The notes beneath the pieces were generated by a model. That model made no database searches. It worked only from the letters and a program-made list of their open reading frames with translations, and had not been told where the DNA came from. This document shows, in pieces, positions 60,313 through 64,000 of a stretch of DNA of 64,000 nt (positions within the stretch are counted from its first letter, which is position 1; each line of letters starts with the position of its first letter). The DNA is taken from NCBI GenBank assembly GCA_913061235.1, contig CAJXTB010000009.1:1-64000 (forward strand), written 5' to 3'. Position numbers and translations under genes: made by a program. The stretch is from an uncultured Pseudomonadota bacterium. GTDB lineage: Bacteria > Myxococcota_A > UBA796 > GCA-2862545.

Positions 60313-61320
60313 ATGCAAGCGGTAGTACTCGACGGACGCATGGGAGAAGGCGGCGGACAGGTCCTGAGAACGGCCCTGTCCGCCGCCATGCTCACCGGGC
60401 GGCCTGTTCAGATCTCCAACATCCGCGGCGGACGCAACAAGCCTGGACTGTTTCGGCAGCACCTGACCTGTGTGCGTGCCGCTGTGGCCATCTGTGGCGG
60501 AAGCGTGGAAGGTGCCGAGCTCGGCAGTAGCCATCTCAGTTTCACCCCAGGTCCGGTTGTTGGCGCAGACTACGTGTTCGACGTCGGCAGCGCTGGCAGC
60601 GCGAACCTCGTGCTGCAGACCGTCTTGCCAGTGCTCCTGCATGCGGAACAGCCCTCCACCGTGACCATCAGCGGAGGCACCCACAACCGCAATAGTCCCC
60701 CCACGGACGACCTACAGCACTGCTTCATCCCCGTGTTGCAGCGCATGGGTGCGACGGTTGATCTGCGGCTAGAACGGCATGGTTTCGAGCCGCGCGGTGG
60801 CGGCAAGCTGGTCTGTTCCATCACGCCGTCCCCACTGCATCCGGTGAACATCACCGAGTCGCCAGACAGCACTGACATTGAAGTCCGCGCCATTCTGTGT
60901 GGCATAAACCCAGGTATCGGGCGGCGCTTGGTCGCACGCGCCTGCGAGAAGTTAGGCGTGGACCCCGCAAAAGCACGAGTGGAGACCGTTGCGGCAGATG
61001 GCGCTGGCGGCGTGTTGCGACTGCGGGCCCCGGGTCTGCAGTCCACCGGCTTCTGCGCGCGAAATGTGCGCGCCGAGAAGGTCGCAGATCGTGCTGCAGG
61101 GCGCCTTCACGCGTGGTTGCGGACGGGGGTTCCAGTAGACGAGTTCACCGCGGACCAGCTGTTGCTTCCCATGGTGCTTGCTGGGGGAGGAAGCTTCCGA
61201 ACCTCTCTTGCATCCCAGCATACGACAACGAACGCCGAAGTCATCGCCCAGTTCTACAAAGTGGATATTCAATTCGAGACCAAGGGCGGAGCGACCCTTG
61301 TAAGAATAAAGACAGAGTAA
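60313..61320 (+). CDS. rtcA: RNA 3'-terminal phosphate cyclase RtcA
   Basis: Turns an RNA 3'-phosphate into a 2',3'-cyclic phosphate with ATP. 335 residues, normal length. Motifs: GEGGGQVLRTALS at the start, NIRGGRNKPGL, GGTHNRNSPPTDDL, HGFEPRGGGK, and near the end DQLLLPMVLAGG with the adenylylated His303 in SQHTTTN. It starts 3 bp after rtcB, so the two are one operon. It prepares ends for RtcB or converts 2'-phosphates. No further rtc genes follow. Confidence 0.96.
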   Translation: MQAVVLDGRMGEGGGQVLRTALSAAMLTGRPVQISNIRGGRNKPGLFRQHLTCVRAAVAICGGSVEGAELGSSHLSFTPGPVVGADYVFDVGSAGSANLVLQTVLPVLLHAEQPSTVTISGGTHNRNSPPTDDLQHCFIPVLQRMGATVDLRLERHGFEPRGGGKLVCSITPSPLHPVNITESPDSTDIEVRAILCGINPGIGRRLVARACEKLGVDPAKARVETVAADGAGGVLRLRAPGLQSTGFCARNVRAEKVADRAAGRLHAWLRTGVPVDEFTADQLLLPMVLAGGGSFRTSLASQHTTTNAEVIAQFYKVDIQFETKGGATLVRIKTE

Positions 61321-61415
61321 AAACCTCGAAACGACACATTGTACCTTGATTTTCGTAGTCATCCAGCAATAGTGGGGCTGATGTGGACTCAACGTCCACA
61401 ACGGTGGGGGTACTT

Positions 61416-64000
61416 ATGCGATTCAGTTGGCTCATCATGGTGGCGGCGTGCGGGGGCCTCGAACAGGCTCCCCAGGCAGAGAACTCGGATGGACAGTGGC
61501 TTAGAAGCATAGATACCGGTGACTCCGGGCTTCTGCTGGAAGCGCAGTGTGCAGACCCTGGCTACTGCGGATGCGACTACATCGGGTACGACCTCGAAGG
61601 ACCCGTTGGCGACGAGACCTGTGTGCATTCCACTGCCTTGGTCCTCGGTGACCTGGGCGCAGGTGCCCTGGTACAAGCCGGGGCCACCGTTTCCTTCCGC
61701 GCGAGTCTCGGGAGCGGTGCCACACTGGGTGCAGACGCGTTCCTGGCGTCATGAGCGACTGTCGGGGAAGACGCCATTATCGGTGCCAATACCGTCATTG
61801 GACGTTCGGCCAGCATCGGCGCGCGCACTGAGCTCGGCCCCAACTCCGCCATTCGTCGCGATGTCACTATCGGTTCAGACGTCGACGCATCCTTCGGCGA
61901 CCTCACCATGGGCCACAGCTCATTCTTGGGCGACCGGTCCATTGTCACAGGAACCAACGTAGTCCTTGGCAACTTGGCCACCATTGGCGCGGACAGCGAG
62001 ATCGGCGCCAACGTCGTTGTGGCCCGGGGAGCGACCTTCGGCGACTTCACCACGCTCGGAGCAGGAACCGTCATTGGGCCGGGCGTCTCGGCGCTCAACG
62101 GCGTGACCATGGGACAAAACAACCGCGTGCGTAAGGACACGACCTTCGGCGAGGATGTCACCGTAGGCAACGGCGTTCGTATCGGTCGCGACAGTGAAAT
62201 CCGCCAGGGCGCACAGATCGGGGACAACGCAACGCTGCGTTCAGAGGTCATTGTAGGGACCTTCTACCAAGTGGAAGAAGACGCTTACATTCGCCGCGGC
62301 ACCGTGCTCGAAGACCAAGCCGGGGCGTTTGTTGTTGACCAAGACCCCGTCGTGGTCATCACCTCCCCAACAAACGGCGCCAACGGTGATGTCGGCTCGC
62401 TGACCCTTACCGGAACTGTTCAGGACGACTTTGGCGTGGTCTCCGTCACCGTCCGCGTGGACGACGGCACCCCAATCAGCATCCCGTTCAGCAACGGCCA
62501 GTTCACCTACACCGTCACCGGCATTCCTGACCTCACACAGACCATCCGCGTGACGGCCATCGACGCCAGCGGCAACAAAGGCAGCGACCTGCTGTACGTC
62601 TCGGACTGCAACCCAAGCGTCAGCATCAGCCACACGTGGACAGGCTCGGTCAGCTCCGACTGGAACACGGCTGGTAATTGGAGTGCAGGCTCCGTCCCCG
62701 GCACAGCAAGCAACGTGTTTGTGTGCGGCGACACCACAACCCAACCACAGCTTGCCGCCAACACTACGCTCGCTCGTCTGTACATGGACTGGGACGCAAA
62801 CCTAGCGAGTGACGGCCACACACTGACCATCAACAACATCTACAGCGGCGGTGTGACCAGCGGAACCGGGACGGTGCAAGCCAGCGGCGTGGCGCGGGTC
62901 AAAGGAACCGTGCCGAACTTCGTCGTCAACGGAGACATCTACCTGAACGGAGTGACGCTTACGACAGGCAACACGTCCATCAGCTCAGGTACGCGACGCC
63001 TGCGGATTGGTGCCTACGCACTGGACATCCAGGGCAACTTCTCCCAGTACATCAGCGGTAGTGATGGCGGGCTGTACCTGCGCGACAGCACCGGAATCGT
63101 CACGATTGCCGGAAACGCCTCCTTCAGCGGCGTCAACAACATGAACACCAGCGCCGGCTCGTCGCCCATGTACGCGGGAACGGTTCGAATCGGAGGCAAC
63201 CTCTCCCTTCCCTGTTCCACCTCGTACGATTGTCTCGATCCCATCGGCACCCACTTCATCCTGAACGGCACCAGCCCACAGACCCTCAGCATCAGTGGTG
63301 GTGGCACCAGCGGAAGTCAGTTCCACTCCTTAGAAATCCAGAATCAAATGGGTGTCACGGCGTCGGGGACTCTGTACGCCGCGCGCTCGTTCTCCGTCAC
63401 CAATGGCGGACAGTTCACCGCGCCAAATGTCACCACCGGGTCCGCAGCCGGACAAAACGAGTTCAGCGGCGGCGCGGTGGTCAGCATTGCTGCGACCGCA
63501 GACTTCGGTGGCCCAATCGATGTGCAGGACACCTCGTCTCTCACCATCGGGACCCTCCAGGCACGCTCGTTCTTCAACATGTCTCCGTCCTCATCGTACG
63601 ACGGCAGCACGGTCAACCTGTACTCGCAGCTGGTCATCCCGAGCAACGACTACACCCCCACCAACACCGTCATCTACGGCGACCTGACCGTGCCCGGCAC
63701 ATGGAATCACACCATGCCGCTGCTGACCCTCACCGGCTCAGGCAGGCTGCGCGTCAACGCCAATGAGGTGACCCTGAACGGCAACTTCACCCAGTACATC
63801 ACCGGAACCGACTCCGGGCTGTACCTGCGCGACAGTGCCGGAAGCGTGAACATCACCGGAAACGCGACCTTCAGCGGTGTCAACAACATGAACACCAGCG
63901 CCGGCTCCTCGCCAATGTACGCCGGGACCATTCGCGTCGCGGGCAACCTCTCCCTGCCCTGTTCCACGTCGTACGACTGCCTCGACCCCATCGGCACCCA
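61416..64000 (+). CDS. Large beta-helix repeat lipoprotein with in-frame TGA (partial)
   Basis: The gene runs off the right edge; about 861 codons are visible. Lipobox V-A-A-C (Cys12); GGGGG five bases before the ATG. One TGA (61752-61754, codon 113) interrupts an otherwise open frame that then stays open for over 2.2 kb. Domains: a short Cys-rich part (CADPGYCGCDY), a left-handed hexapeptide beta-helix (about 65-290) across the TGA, an Ig-like domain (about 305-390, VVVITSPTNGANG), a WTGSVSSDWNTAGNWS motif typical of repeat surface proteins, then tandem repeats of 249 residues (747 bp), the second cut by the window edge. The TGA may be a nonsense mutation, a sequence error or recoding. It belongs to the same family as the genes at 28420 and 30778. 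Confidence 0.75.
63033..64000 (+). repeat. 747-bp in-frame direct repeat inside the surface protein
   Basis: GGCAACTTCTCCCAGTACAT (63033) recurs as a close match at 63780. The landmark TGTCTCGATCCCATCGGCAC (63231) recurs at 63978, again 747 bp on. The period is 249 codons. Over the shared 200 bp most differences are third-base changes, so the protein repeat is under selection. The second copy continues past the window. Confidence 0.9.

Noticed and set aside
59029-60684. 551-codon minus-strand ORF opposite rtcB and rtcA
   Set aside because: It lies antisense to two genes with complete catalytic motifs, and its product is His/Gly/Val-rich without any motif. It is a shadow caused by high GC.
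1-64000. CRISPR arrays, insertion sequences, prophage genes, tRNA or rRNA genes
   Set aside because: I looked for short spaced repeats, transposase motifs, terminal inverted repeats and tRNA arm sequences and saw none that hold up.

Overview
The window is about 64 kb of GC-rich, gene-dense bacterial DNA from a Gram-negative organism. It holds a TolC-type efflux operon, signal peptidase II, many lipobox proteins, an RtcR/sigma-54 RNA-repair locus, a eukaryotic-type Ser/Thr kinase, an eCIS-core (DUF4157) giant protein and several secreted beta-helix surface proteins. This mix, together with a probable selenoprotein, fits Myxococcota or a related former deltaproteobacterial lineage. That placement is inference; no rRNA or tRNA gene is present to test it.

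Layout. 1-1322 holds 101-bp tandem repeats and no convincing gene. 1323-10929 is a minus-strand run: a 2226-residue DUF4157/annexin-like protein, a coupled SseB-like gene, a redoxin lipoprotein with an in-frame TGA that reads as selenocysteine, and two secreted proteins. 11099-17852 has a DTW-domain tRNA-modifying enzyme, a 2OG-oxygenase-like protein, a coiled-coil protein, aspS coupled to a small alarmone-hydrolase-like HD gene, and small envelope proteins. 17943-32954 is envelope-rich: a peptidase-MA protein, a GT-C glycosyltransferase, a tail-collar secreted protein, a YkgJ-like protein, ComEC, two tandem Lgt paralogues, a MaoC-like protein, two hexapeptide beta-helix surface proteins, a Uma2 nuclease and LspA. 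33093-39722 is metabolic: ETF-quinone oxidoreductase, an aldehyde dehydrogenase, a persulfide dioxygenase-rhodanese and a STAS-less SulP permease. 41424-50549 is a four-gene RND efflux operon (adaptor, two pumps, outer-membrane channel). 51114-56542 has lipoproteins, a Ser/Thr kinase with an overlapping partner, and an outer-membrane-like protein. 56743-61320 has an FMN reductase and the divergent rtcR / rtcBA RNA-repair locus with a sigma-54 promoter. 61416 to the window edge is a large repeat-rich beta-helix lipoprotein interrupted by an in-frame TGA.

How it fits together. At least nine predicted lipoproteins lie beside two Lgt copies and LspA, so lipoprotein export is a main theme. Three full hexapeptide beta-helix surface proteins and one relic share a helix core carried on different N-terminal and C-terminal modules; they look like an expanded, little-described surface family. 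The persulfide dioxygenase and SulP gene suggest sulfane-sulfur oxidation with export of the product. The RtcR-controlled ligase and cyclase form an inducible RNA-repair unit. The giant DUF4157 protein and its coupled neighbour are the best candidate for an undescribed effector or toxin system.
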